Position numbers and translations under genes: made by a program. DNA of 64,000 nucleotides from Variovorax terrae (GTDB lineage Bacteria; Pseudomonadota; Gammaproteobacteria; Burkholderiales; Burkholderiaceae_C): positions 248,001-312,000 of the forward strand of contig NZ_JALGBI010000001.1 of NCBI RefSeq assembly GCF_022809125.1, read 5' to 3'. Position 1 is the first letter of the stretch. Each line of letters starts with the position of its first letter. The notes under the pieces are model-generated. The model did not search any database. It worked only from the letters and a program-made list of their open reading frames with translations, and was not told where the DNA came from. This document shows positions 11,201 to 20,871 of the stretch, piece after piece.

Positions 11201-14200
11201 GGCCGACGCAGATCATTTCTGAGCTGCCTACGCGGCAGTGAACAACAGCTACGGCGCGAACAACAAGGTCACGCTTTTCTGAGCTGCCTACGCGGCAGTG
11301 AACGGTGGCAGCGGCTGCGGCCGCACCCGCAGGTTTTTCTGAGCTGCCTACGCGGCAGTGAACCCAGGACGCCATCGCCGCGCGCCAGGCCGATGATTTC
11401 TGAGCTGCCTACGCGGCAGTGAACACCCACCTCCACCACCGCTGCCGTGGCCACGCTTTTCTGAGCTGCCTACGCGGCAGTGAACGGAAATCAATGATGT
11501 GGGCGATCTGCTGGCTGTTTCTGAGCTGCCTACGCGGCAGTGAACAGGATCTTGACCACCAGGCTGAGTACCGGGTGTTTCTGAGCTGCCTACGCGGCAG
11601 TGAACACGCATTGGCCGCCGTCCTCCTGGAGGCTCATTTTCTGAGCTGCCTACGCGGCAGTGAACCTCAGGTTGTACTGGTCCAGGCCGTCCCATTCGTT
11701 TCTGAGCTGCCTACGCGGCAGTGAACCCGTACACCGCCTTCGGAACGACCGTCGAGCATTTCTGAGCTGCCTACGCGGCAGTGAACGATCTACGCGTCGG
11801 AAGAGCTGTCGCGCGAAGATTTCTGAGCTGCCTACGCGGCAGTGAACCGTAACACCGGCCTTAGCCAGTGCATCGAGCTTTTCTGAGCTGCCTACGCGGC
11901 AGTGAACGCAGTTCGCGCGCGAAGCCGCTGATGAAAACCTTTTCTGAGCTGCCTACGCGGCAGTGAACGTGCATGCCTCGCCCTATGGCGGCAGCGAGCA
12001 TTTCTGAGCTGCCTACGCGGCAGTGAACACTTTTCATCCATGGGCCGGTCCTTTGCTACGTTTCTGAGCTGCCTACGCGGCAGTGAACGCCGCGAATGGA
12101 ACGCACCTCACCGATCACATTTTCTGAGCTGCCTACGCGGCAGTGAACACACGAGCAGGGGCAACCCGTTCTTGTCGAAGCTTTCTGAGCTGCCTACGCG
12201 GCAGTGAACTCTCAGCGAGCGCAGGTCCTGGATCGGTCAATTTTCTGAGCTGCCTACGCGGCAGTGAACCTCGCTACTCAAGCGCAGCACGCCTTGTGGT
12301 ATTTCTGAGCTGCCTACGCGGCAGTGAACGCCTCGAATACCGCCAGGTGGGCGCGGCCCTGTTTTCTGAGCTGCCTACGCGGCAGTGAACGGTAATCAGC
12401 TCATAGTCTTTGTCGTCGTTGATTTTCTGAGCTGCCTACGCGGCAGTGAACAAGGCGCTCAAGGAAGCGCGCGACCGGCTCAATTTCTGAGCTGCCTACG
12501 CGGCAGTGAACCGGCGGCTACACTGCGGGCAGGCCGGTGGACTTTTCTGAGCTGCCTACGCGGCAGTGAACTGCGCGGCGCGGCAACGGGGGCCGCATGA
12601 GCATTTCTGAGCTGCCTACGCGGCAGTGAACGCTACCCAGAAGATCCTGGACGACGCCGCGGTTTTCTGAGCTGCCTACGCGGCAGTGAACTCGGCCACC
12701 AGGCGCTTGCGCAGATCCGCGTTTTTCTGAGCTGCCTACGCGGCAGTGAACCCGGCATCCTCATGCGTGATGCGCGCGACCCGCTTTCTGAGCTGCCTAC
12801 GCGGCAGTGAACCTCGGTGCGGATCTGCGCTTTATCGCGCTCGTTTTCTGAGCTGCCTACGCGGCAGTGAACGGGGCCATCGTGGCCATCGTGCTGCTCA
12901 ACGCTTTCTGAGCTGCCTACGCGGCAGTGAACTGGCAGGTCGGCGTGGTGGCCACGCGCGACCTTTTCTGAGCTGCCTACGCGGCAGTGAACTCCTGCAG
13001 CGTGGGGCGCTCCAGCGGCACCAGTTTCTGAGCTGCCTACGCGGCAGTGAACGCAGCGGCTGCTACCGCCAAATGGCGCACGCTCTTTCTGAGCTGCCTA
13101 CGCGGCAGTGAACGCTGTCCTTCTCGCCCACGCGGATCGCGTTGTCTTTCTGAGCTGCCTACGCGGCAGTGAACATCGTGCACAGGCACCCCGCGCGCCA
13201 GTTCGTATTTCTGAGCTGCCTACGCGGCAGTGAACCCCATGGTCTTAGGCATCGTCCTTTGACCTAATTTCTGAGCTGCCTACGCGGCAGTGAACGAGCC
13301 TTGTTTATCCCCTACATTACATACATCTTTCTGAGCTGCCTACGCGGCAGTGAACCAGCGTCATGCCGCCACGCTTCTCGACCCGCTTTTCTGAGCTGCC
13401 TACGCGGCAGTGAACTTCGACAGCAACATGTTCGTCTATGGTGTGGACTTTCTGAGCTGCCTACGCGGCAGTGAACGGTAAGGGGAGCTAGCTTGTTAAT
13501 GAGCATTATTTCTGAGCTGCCTACGCGGCAGTGAACTAGGCATGCCGATGCCCTTGTTTTTCCTAGCGTTTCTGAGCTGCCTACGCGGCAGTGAACCACT
13601 GCGCGTTTGGCTACCGCGAGCGCCTTGATTTCTGAGCTGCCTACGCGGCAGTGAACTCCGATGCGGACAAGCAGGTTCGCCTCAAGGCTTTCTGAGCTGC
13701 CTACGCGGCAGTGAACGACCGCATGGGAGAGACACGGACAGAGTTCGTTTTCTGAGCTGCCTACGCGGCAGTGAACGATTGCGGCGACCACTCGCGCGGG
13801 GGCGGGGTTTTCTGAGCTGCCTACGCGGCAGTGAACACTCTGTTACATGTAGGGAGCCTACCTTATGTTTTCTGAGCTGCCTACGCGGCAGTGAACTCAT
13901 TAACAAGCTAGCTCCCCTTACCTAGGCCTTTCTGAGCTGCCTACGCGGCAGTGAACGCCATGACCGCCGGGTCGCTGCTGCTGCTGTCTTTCTGAGCTGC
14001 CTACGCGGCAGTGAACGCCCATGGCGTCGTACTGCGGCTGCGCCTGGCTTTTCTGAGCTGCCTACGCGGCAGTGAACAACTCGACGGCCGCCGCGTCCTG
14101 GCTCGGGCCTTTCTGAGCTGCCTACGCGGCAGTGAACACACCTACATCCGTGTGCATCACAAGATCGGCTTTCTGAGCTGCCTACGCGGCAGTGAACTTA

Positions 14201-17200
14201 GCTACTGTCTATATATACAGCTTGTATTATTTCTGAGCTGCCTACGCGGCAGTGAACATTTCAGACAAACAGATCAGTAGTGTTGCGCATTGTTTCTGAG
14301 CTGCCTACGCGGCAGTGAACCGGCGCACCAGCGCGTCACGGGTCGCGGCTTCTTTCTGAGCTGCCTACGCGGCAGTGAACCGGCCTCGGTCAAGATCCAG
14401 GGCTTGGCAGTATTTCTGAGCTGCCTACGCGGCAGTGAACTTAGATGGATCGAGGTCACCGCCGCGATATACTTTCTGAGCTGCCTACGCGGCAGTGAAC
14501 ACACGCAAAAGGAGTTTCAACCATGACGTACCTTTCTGAGCTGCCTACGCGGCAGTGAACTTCTGGAATATCTGCCGGCTGAATTCCGCCAATTTCTGAG
14601 CTGCCTACGCGGCAGTGAACTTGATGAGTGGGCGCAGTTTGACCCCAGTGACTTTCTGAGCTGCCTACGCGGCAGTGAACATTCGTACATTCGGGTACAC
14701 CACAACGTCGGCTTTCTGAGCTGCCTACGCGGCAGTGAACTTTTCCTAGCGGGCAACCACGCCACCGGCCTATTTCTGAGCTGCCTACGCGGCAGTGAAC
14801 ATAGGCATGCCTATGCCCTTATTTTTTCCTAGCGTTTCTGAGCTGCCTACGCGGCAGTGAACAAAATGAATTCACCCTCAACGCTCCGCAACGTTTTCTG
14901 AGCTGCCTACGCGGCAGTGAACCAGGTCGCCGTGCTCCTCAAGCATGCGCTGATCTTTCTGAGCTGCCTACGCGGCAGTGAACGTGTTGCGCATTGACAT
15001 AGGCAGAACCTAGATTTTCTGAGCTGCCTACGCGGCAGTGAACAACAAAGACCTTGTCAAGCGTAGGCCTATTCTTTTCTGAGCTGCCTACGCGGCAGTG
15101 AACGACTGGTCTGACCATTCGCAGAATGCCTGGACTTTTCTGAGCTGCCTACGCGGCAGTGAACTTCTTCCTGGCGGGCAACCACGCCACCGGCCCATTT
15201 CTGAGCTGCCTACGCGGCAGTGAACACAAACAGATCAGTAGTGTTGAGCCTTGGCATATTTCTGAGCTGCCTACGCGGCAGTGAACTTGCTAGGGCCAAA
15301 TCATCGTTTCTCCCATTCTTTCTGAGCTGCCTACGCGGCAGTGAACGCACAAGAGTGAGGATTGGGACGTGCCCGCATATTTCTGAGCTGCCTACGCGGC
15401 AGTGAACTTGGCCCTTTGCATTTTCCCCTTATGAATCAATTTCTGAGCTGCCTACGCGGCAGTGAACAAGATATAAATTGTTAAAGAAGAGATGACGCAA
15501 TTTCTGAGCTGCCTACGCGGCAGTGAACGCCTTGTTGTGCAAGCAATGGCCGATGAGCTTTTTCTGAGCTGCCTACGCGGCAGTGAACATCCCATGGTCT
15601 TAGGCATCGTCCTCTGACATAATTTCTGAGCTGCCTACGCGGCAGTGAACGGATAAGTCAGAATAAGCCCTACGCTTGACAATTTCTGAGCTGCCTACGC
15701 GGCAGTGAACCTTTATATCCGTATACGAATAAGCAATAGTGCTTTCTGAGCTGCCTACGCGGCAGTGAACATACGTTGAGCGAAGCCCTGTTAATTCTGA
15801 TTTTTCTGAGCTGCCTACGCGGCAGTGAACAGCGTGCAGCCGGTCACGGTGCCGGCGGCGACTTTTCTGAGCTGCCTACGCGGCAGTGAACGCAGGCCGT
15901 TGTAACTGTTGGCCCAGCCCTGCTTTCTGAGCTGCCTACGCGGCAGTGAACCTTCGGGGAGTCGTCATCAGCATGACGACAATTTTCTGAGCTGCCTACG
16001 CGGCAGTGAACGATAGTGCGCCCTCCTGTGCCGTCCTGATCCAGTTTCTGAGCTGCCTACGCGGCAGTGAACTTTGAGTTCGGCATCGACCCGGCCGCGC
16101 CGCTTTTCTGAGCTGCCTACGCGGCAGTGAACAAATGTCTTCCAAGGTCGGCCGCGGTCTGCCCTTTCTGAGCTGCCTACGCGGCAGTGAACGTAGCCGC
16201 GAAGGGGTCGACTGCGTAGGCCTGTTTCTGAGCTGCCTACGCGGCAGTGAACCCGAGGCGGAAGAACTCGCCAAGAAGGCCGTTTTTCTGAGCTGCCTAC
16301 GCGGCAGTGAACCCAGATTCCCATTCGCGAGGTGCGGCGATGAATTTCTGAGCTGCCTACGCGGCAGTGAACCCCGCGAAACCCATCACCCGGTCGTTGC
16401 CCGGTTTCTGAGCTGCCTACGCGGCAGTGAACACGTGAGTCAGAAGGTGGTAGGCGTGGCGGTGTTTTCTGAGCTGCCTACGCGGCAGTGAACGACATGT
16501 CGTCCGACGGAACTACCGCCAGCGTTTTCTGAGCTGCCTACGCGGCAGTGAACGCTGACGTGATCGACTTCGAGGCGGGCACCTGTTTCTGAGCTGCCTA
16601 CGCGGCAGTGAACGGCTGCTATCGCGTCCTGGCCGGCATGCCAGCTTTCTGAGCTGCCTACGCGGCAGTGAACAGTAGTGTTGCGCATTGATATAAGCAG
16701 AGCCTTTTCTGAGCTGCCTACGCGGCAGTGAACCACCAATCGAGCATGGCATACATCACGCAATTTTTCTGAGCTGCCTACGCGGCAGTGAACGCGCTGC
16801 TGTCTGGCATCGGACGCAGCGATTTTTTCTGAGCTGCCTACGCGGCAGTGAACAGCTTGCCACCACCGCAGCGCCTGCTGCATGACTTTCTGAGCTGCCT
16901 ACGCGGCAGTGAACTTCAACGAGGCATTGGTGATGCAGATTGTTCATTTCTGAGCTGCCTACGCGGCAGTGAACGCTCCCGTCATAGAGGCCCACATGGA
17001 CGCGATTTTCTGAGCTGCCTACGCGGCAGTGAACGTTCGAGTTGCCGTTCTCGAAGTCCTGGACGATTTCTGAGCTGCCTACGCGGCAGTGAACCATCGG
17101 CCAGGGTGCTGACGTCGATCTGCTCATTTCTGAGCTGCCTACGCGGCAGTGAACAACGGCAATCTGGGTGAGGTCCGCATCACGTATTTTCTGAGCTGCC

Positions 17201-18000
17201 TACGCGGCAGTGAACTTCGTCAACAACGGAGTCACGCTACTCACGGTTTTCTGAGCTGCCTACGCGGCAGTGAACCCGACTTGAACATGATCGACAGCTA
17301 CATCAAGTTTCTGAGCTGCCTACGCGGCAGTGAACACCCATGCGGTGGACGTGAACGCCAAGAGCACGTTTCTGAGCTGCCTACGCGGCAGTGAACCCCG
17401 CACTCCCGTTGCACCACCGCGCCCAGTTTTTCTGAGCTGCCTACGCGGCAGTGAACCTGCGCACCCTACCCCCTCACGCGGCGCCGCGTTTCTGAGCTGC
17501 CTACGCGGCAGTGAACGCATCGCGGCGCAAAGCGATTTCCTTGGAAGTTTTCTGAGCTGCCTACGCGGCAGTGAACGCAACAAGAAGATCGCCGCGGCGA
17601 TGCGTGAGCTTTCTGAGCTGCCTACGCGGCAGTGAACCCCACCAAGCGAACCGCTTCCCTGCTGCGTCATTTCTGAGCTGCCTACGCGGCAGTGAACACC
17701 TACAGCAAGGCGCCCTGGCCCATGGTGTGTTTCTGAGCTGCCTACGCGGCAGTGAACCGTCAACAACATCTACGTCGACCTGCCCATGAATTTCTGAGCT
17801 GCCTACGCGGCAGTGAACCTCGATGCGGCTGAAGGGGTCGGAGGGGATCATTTCTGAGCTGCCTACGCGGCAGTGAACATCTCGTTGCGCAGGCCGGCGG
17901 CGATGTCGATGTTTCTGAGCTGCCTACGCGGCAGTGAACGCTCGTGATGATCTTGGCGGCCAACCGCCACAGTTTCTGAGCTGCCTACGCGGCAGTGAAC
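8269..18000 (-). CRISPR. Type I-F CRISPR array, 161 conserved repeats plus a degenerate end repeat
   Basis: A 28-bp repeat recurs about every 60 bp. On the minus strand it starts GTTCACTGCC and ends GGCAGCTCAGAAA, and contains the CTGCC/GGCAG hairpin with a GCGTA loop, the form cut by Cas6f. Spacers are mostly 32 nt, with some of 33 to 35. Counting one repeat start per 60-base line and allowing for one wrap of phase gives 161 repeats from 8329 to 17973, plus the degenerate copy at 8269. Transcription should run on the minus strand from the leader at 18001-18132, so spacers near 18 kb are newest and those near 8.3 kb oldest. One repeat (11155-11182) has a single C-to-T change at 11175. Many spurious reading frames cross the array because the repeat lacks stops in several frames. 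Confidence 0.99.
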
Positions 18001-18132
18001 TAGAGTAAAAAAGTGCAAAACCCAAGTTCCACGTGCTCCACCCCCCTATTTCAGTGACTCGTCCAAAAACAAGAGCTTCCCGTAAGCTATTGTTTTTAAT
18101 GGGATTTTTTCAGGCACTGAAAAAAGGGTCGA
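18001..18132 (-). promoter_or_regulatory. CRISPR leader
   Basis: A 132-bp AT-rich stretch lies between the cas6f stop codon and the first repeat. It contains A and T runs unlike the flanking GC-rich DNA. It must hold the array promoter and the site read during spacer acquisition, but I could not assign convincing -35/-10 boxes or an IHF site by eye. Confidence 0.85.
18105..18125. terminator. Palindrome at the start of the leader, possible terminator
   Basis: Arms TTTTTTCAG and CTGAAAAAA pair perfectly around a 3-nt loop, 8 nt beyond the cas6f stop. The low-GC stem with flanking A and T runs could end the cas operon transcript before the array, or simply mark the leader boundary. Confidence 0.4.
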
Positions 18133-18702
18133 TCAGAACCAAGGCACGGTGGCGTTTGGGCTGAAGCCGTAGGCACTGAATAGGCCATCGACGGCATGGG
18201 CTTGCAATGGACCGTGGCGCACGAACAGCCGAAACCGCTGGCGGGTAGAACTGCTGTGCACATCCAGGTATGGCAGGGTTAGCGTTTCGCGGGCGCTGTC
18301 GGGGACTTGCGCCAAAGCCTGGGCTTCGGTCAGGCCCTTTCGTTTCATCTGCCGACGGCGCAGGCGGTCTGGGCTGCTTTTGGCCTGGACGCGGCTCACG
18401 CTGCGGTGCTGCGCGTGCGGGGGCACGGGTGTCGCTTCGCTCCATTGCAAGTGGTCGTGCATGCCTTGCAGCCAGGGCAGGGCTTGCAGGCGCTGCAAGG
18501 CCTCCGGGCTGCCGTGCAGCCGCAACACTCGGCCCAGGTGCTGCCCTTGGGGGGGCAGTTGGGGAAAGCTCACGCCGATGTCGCCGGTGCCCAGGTGCAC
18601 CAGGGCGCGGTGCAGCTTGGCGTACAGCGCATTCAGCAGGTGTGCAGGGCTGAACTCGGGGTCCGGCCGCAGCGTGATGTCGAGGTAGTGACTGAGCGCC
18701 AT
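18133..18702 (-). CDS. cas6f: Cas6f (Csy4) crRNA-processing endoribonuclease
   Basis: 189 residues from ATG 18702, 4 nt after the csy3 stop. The first residues MALSHYLDITLRPDPEF match the N-terminus of the well-studied Pseudomonas Csy4. The likely catalytic His is H31 in YAKLHRAL (H29 in Pseudomonas), and an arginine-rich RNA-binding helix RLRRRQMKRKG and the C-terminal RLFVRHGPLQ...VPWF are present. It cuts each repeat at the 3-prime base of the CTGCC/GGCAG hairpin and stays bound to the crRNA. A longer reading from 18735 would overlap csy3 and lacks family similarity at its N-terminus. Confidence 0.97.
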   Translation of the reverse strand: MALSHYLDITLRPDPEFSPAHLLNALYAKLHRALVHLGTGDIGVSFPQLPPQGQHLGRVLRLHGSPEALQRLQALPWLQGMHDHLQWSEATPVPPHAQHRSVSRVQAKSSPDRLRRRQMKRKGLTEAQALAQVPDSARETLTLPYLDVHSSSTRQRFRLFVRHGPLQAHAVDGLFSAYGFSPNATVPWF

Positions 18703-18706
18703 GGCA

Positions 18707-19735
18707 TCAACCCGCGTCACCAAACACGCCGCCACGGATTAGCACGGCCATCACAAAGTGCTGTTGTTCCAGTGGCGGCACTTGATCTTTCAGCAGCCAG
18801 TTGTCCAGCAGGGAGTAGAAATCCAGTTTTTGCTTGGGCTGGCGGTACGCTTTGCCCTGTGTGGTGACGGAGCCATAGGGCTCGACGGCAATCGGGCCCA
18901 GTTCTTCGGCTCCCTCGTACCAGGTGTCGATGGAGCGGATGGCGTTGCCAATTTTCTGGGAGTGGATGGCGGCTACTTCATTGTTCTTTTCACCAATCTG
19001 GTACAGCGTCTTGCTCTTCTTGCTGGCACCCTTGTCCAGGATCAGCTCCTGCGACGGAAACACTTCCTGGCCCGCGCCCATGCGCACGAAGGCCGTCACC
19101 TGCAGCAGCACGTGCGCGGCTCCGGCGAGGCCGCCGGCAATAGTCTGGCCCAGCTCTTTGACTTCATTATTGATAGCATCCAGCGCCCGCAGATCAAGCG
19201 CAAGAGCATCAAAAGACCATGACTTTTCGGCTTTTCCGCCCTGCATCTGCTCCACCAGCACCTGCACGCTTTCCGCGCCCACGCGGTTGCGCCACAGGAA
19301 GCGGCCATTGGCCAGGTTGGCGGCATACCGTTGGGCCAACTCGGTGAAGCCATTGGCATCCACATAGGTCTTGACGGTGCTCAGCAGCTTGGCCTGGTAG
19401 GGCGCGCTGTTGCAGGCCGATGGGGTGCCCGCGCCCGCCAGCACACGCAGGGTGAACTGCACTTTCAGTGTATCGGCATCTGCGGGCAAGGCGGCGACGT
19501 CCACGGTTTGCAGGTTGGGGTTTTCAATTGCTGCATCGAGCTTGGCCGGGTCCTGGTCCTTGGTCTTGAGGCGGTTGGAAATGGTGCCGCGCACCGACTT
19601 CTCGCGGATGGCGATGGGCGCCCATGGGCTGGCGTTCGCGCGGTCGGCCCAGCGGCCGGCGTGGAACACGGCGTCGGAGGGGTCGAGTTTGCGTTCGAAA
19701 GCCAGAACAGAGGCGGTGGTGAGTTTTTCAGACAT
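18707..19735 (-). CDS. cas7f: Cas7f (Csy3) backbone subunit
   Basis: 342 residues, the same length as I recall for Pseudomonas Csy3. It starts [22 protein letters not shown] and contains [16 protein letters not shown]. In the Csy complex several Cas7f copies form the helical backbone along the crRNA spacer. An AAGGA site lies 8-9 nt before the ATG. The 77-nt space between csy2 and csy3 is the only sizeable gap inside the cas operon and may allow separate translational control of this high-copy subunit; that is inference. Confidence 0.96.
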   Translation of the reverse strand: MSEKLTTASVLAFERKLDPSDAVFHAGRWADRANASPWAPIAIREKSVRGTISNRLKTKDQDPAKLDAAIENPNLQTVDVAALPADADTLKVQFTLRVLAGAGTPSACNSAPYQAKLLSTVKTYVDANGFTELAQRYAANLANGRFLWRNRVGAESVQVLVEQMQGGKAEKSWSFDALALDLRALDAINNEVKELGQTIAGGLAGAAHVLLQVTAFVRMGAGQEVFPSQELILDKGASKKSKTLYQIGEKNNEVAAIHSQKIGNAIRSIDTWYEGAEELGPIAVEPYGSVTTQGKAYRQPKQKLDFYSLLDNWLLKDQVPPLEQQHFVMAVLIRGGVFGDAG

Positions 19736-19812
19736 GGTGTCAATCCTTAAAAATGAGGTGAAGTTGCCCGGGGCAGATGCACTGGGCGGCTATGCAATCG
19801 ATACTGTCGTCA

Positions 19813-20871
19813 TCAATCAAAGTCAGGCTCTTCGTCGTCCAAGGCGCTCGCGTCTACACCCGCCGGTGGTACGTAGCCGCTGCGGCAGCGGTATAGGCCT
19901 CGGGTGCTGTCGGTGTCGGCGTGCCACAGTAAGGCGTGGACGCTTTGCAACCGGTGCGGGCTGATCCACTCGCCCAGCGAGTACACCGATTCGACGAACG
20001 TGACGGGTGTGGTGCTGTCACGCGCATGCGCGACTTCGCCTGGGCTGTATGGCTTGTCCCTTAGTGCTGCGTAGCCCACGGGGATGGGCACCGTCCAGCC
20101 CGTGCCCTTGCCACGCAGCGGATCGACCCAGCGCACCTTGCCATCCCCCGGCGCTGCCGCGCCTTCTGCGACGGGCATGGGTGTATGGTTGAAGCGCGCG
20201 GCATGCAGCCAGGCATCCAGCAGCGTGGCTTCGGGCTGGGTTTGCCGCAGGTGCGCTAGGCGCGTGGCCAGCAGGTCGTCACGCCCCACCAGCACATAGC
20301 CGGGCAGCCACTGGCGCCGCCACTGCTTGAACGCCACGGCCTGTGCCTCGGCGTCTTCAGGCAGCAAGGCCAGCCAGGGCCGCGTGCGCCGACCCGGTAC
20401 CTTGCGCGAAGGCAGCACCGTACCGCCCGCGATGCGCAGGGTGGCTAGCACGTCGGCAATGCGCCGTGCCAGATCCTGCTCGCGGTCGTCTGCCGCCTGT
20501 GCCAGCGGCACCGCTGCACTGGCCTGCGCCACCGCAAACACCAGCGTGATGTCGAGGTGGATGCGGCCTTCCTCCACGATGGCGGCCGTGTTGCCGTGCT
20601 GGTCCACCGGGTTGCGCGTGAGGCGGAAGGTTTTGACATACCCATCCACCACCTGTTCGTCGTGCGCATGGCAGACCACGCCGACCTTGAGCAGGTGCAG
20701 CGGGGTGCCGGCCTGTGCCAGCTTGCGCTCCAGCGCCCACATCAGCCCGGTGAAGGCGGTGATGGACGGGAAGCCATGGGTGAGCGGGCTGGAGATGGCG
20801 TTGGCGTTTTGCACGCGCAGGTGGGGGAAGACCAGCAGGGCTTGGGGCTGTGTGGGGCGGTTGGCGCTCAT
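19813..20871 (-). CDS. cas5f: Cas5f (Csy2) crRNA 5-prime handle-binding subunit
   Basis: 352 residues from ATG 20871, which overlaps the csy1 stop as ATGA; a longer reading from 20895 is possible but less likely. The segment ALLVFPHLRVQNANAISSPL followed by THGFPSITAFTGLMWALER is typical of Csy2. Cas5f pairs with Cas8f at the crRNA 5-prime end in the surveillance complex. The C-terminus ends with an acidic tail DEEPDFD. Confidence 0.95.
   Translation of the reverse strand: MSANRPTQPQALLVFPHLRVQNANAISSPLTHGFPSITAFTGLMWALERKLAQAGTPLHLLKVGVVCHAHDEQVVDGYVKTFRLTRNPVDQHGNTAAIVEEGRIHLDITLVFAVAQASAAVPLAQAADDREQDLARRIADVLATLRIAGGTVLPSRKVPGRRTRPWLALLPEDAEAQAVAFKQWRRQWLPGYVLVGRDDLLATRLAHLRQTQPEATLLDAWLHAARFNHTPMPVAEGAAAPGDGKVRWVDPLRGKGTGWTVPIPVGYAALRDKPYSPGEVAHARDSTTPVTFVESVYSLGEWISPHRLQSVHALLWHADTDSTRGLYRCRSGYVPPAGVDASALDDEEPDFD

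Noticed and set aside
8225..17963. Many open frames with repeated VHCRVGSSE, FLSCLRGSE or SLPRRQLRK peptides
   Set aside because: They are translations of the CRISPR repeat, which lacks stop codons in several frames and has a 60-bp (20-codon) period. No ribosome binding sites or protein-family features.
19150..19205. GATAGCATCC stretch in csy3 as a further palindromic element
   Set aside because: No inverted partner and none of the downstream blocks of the family.
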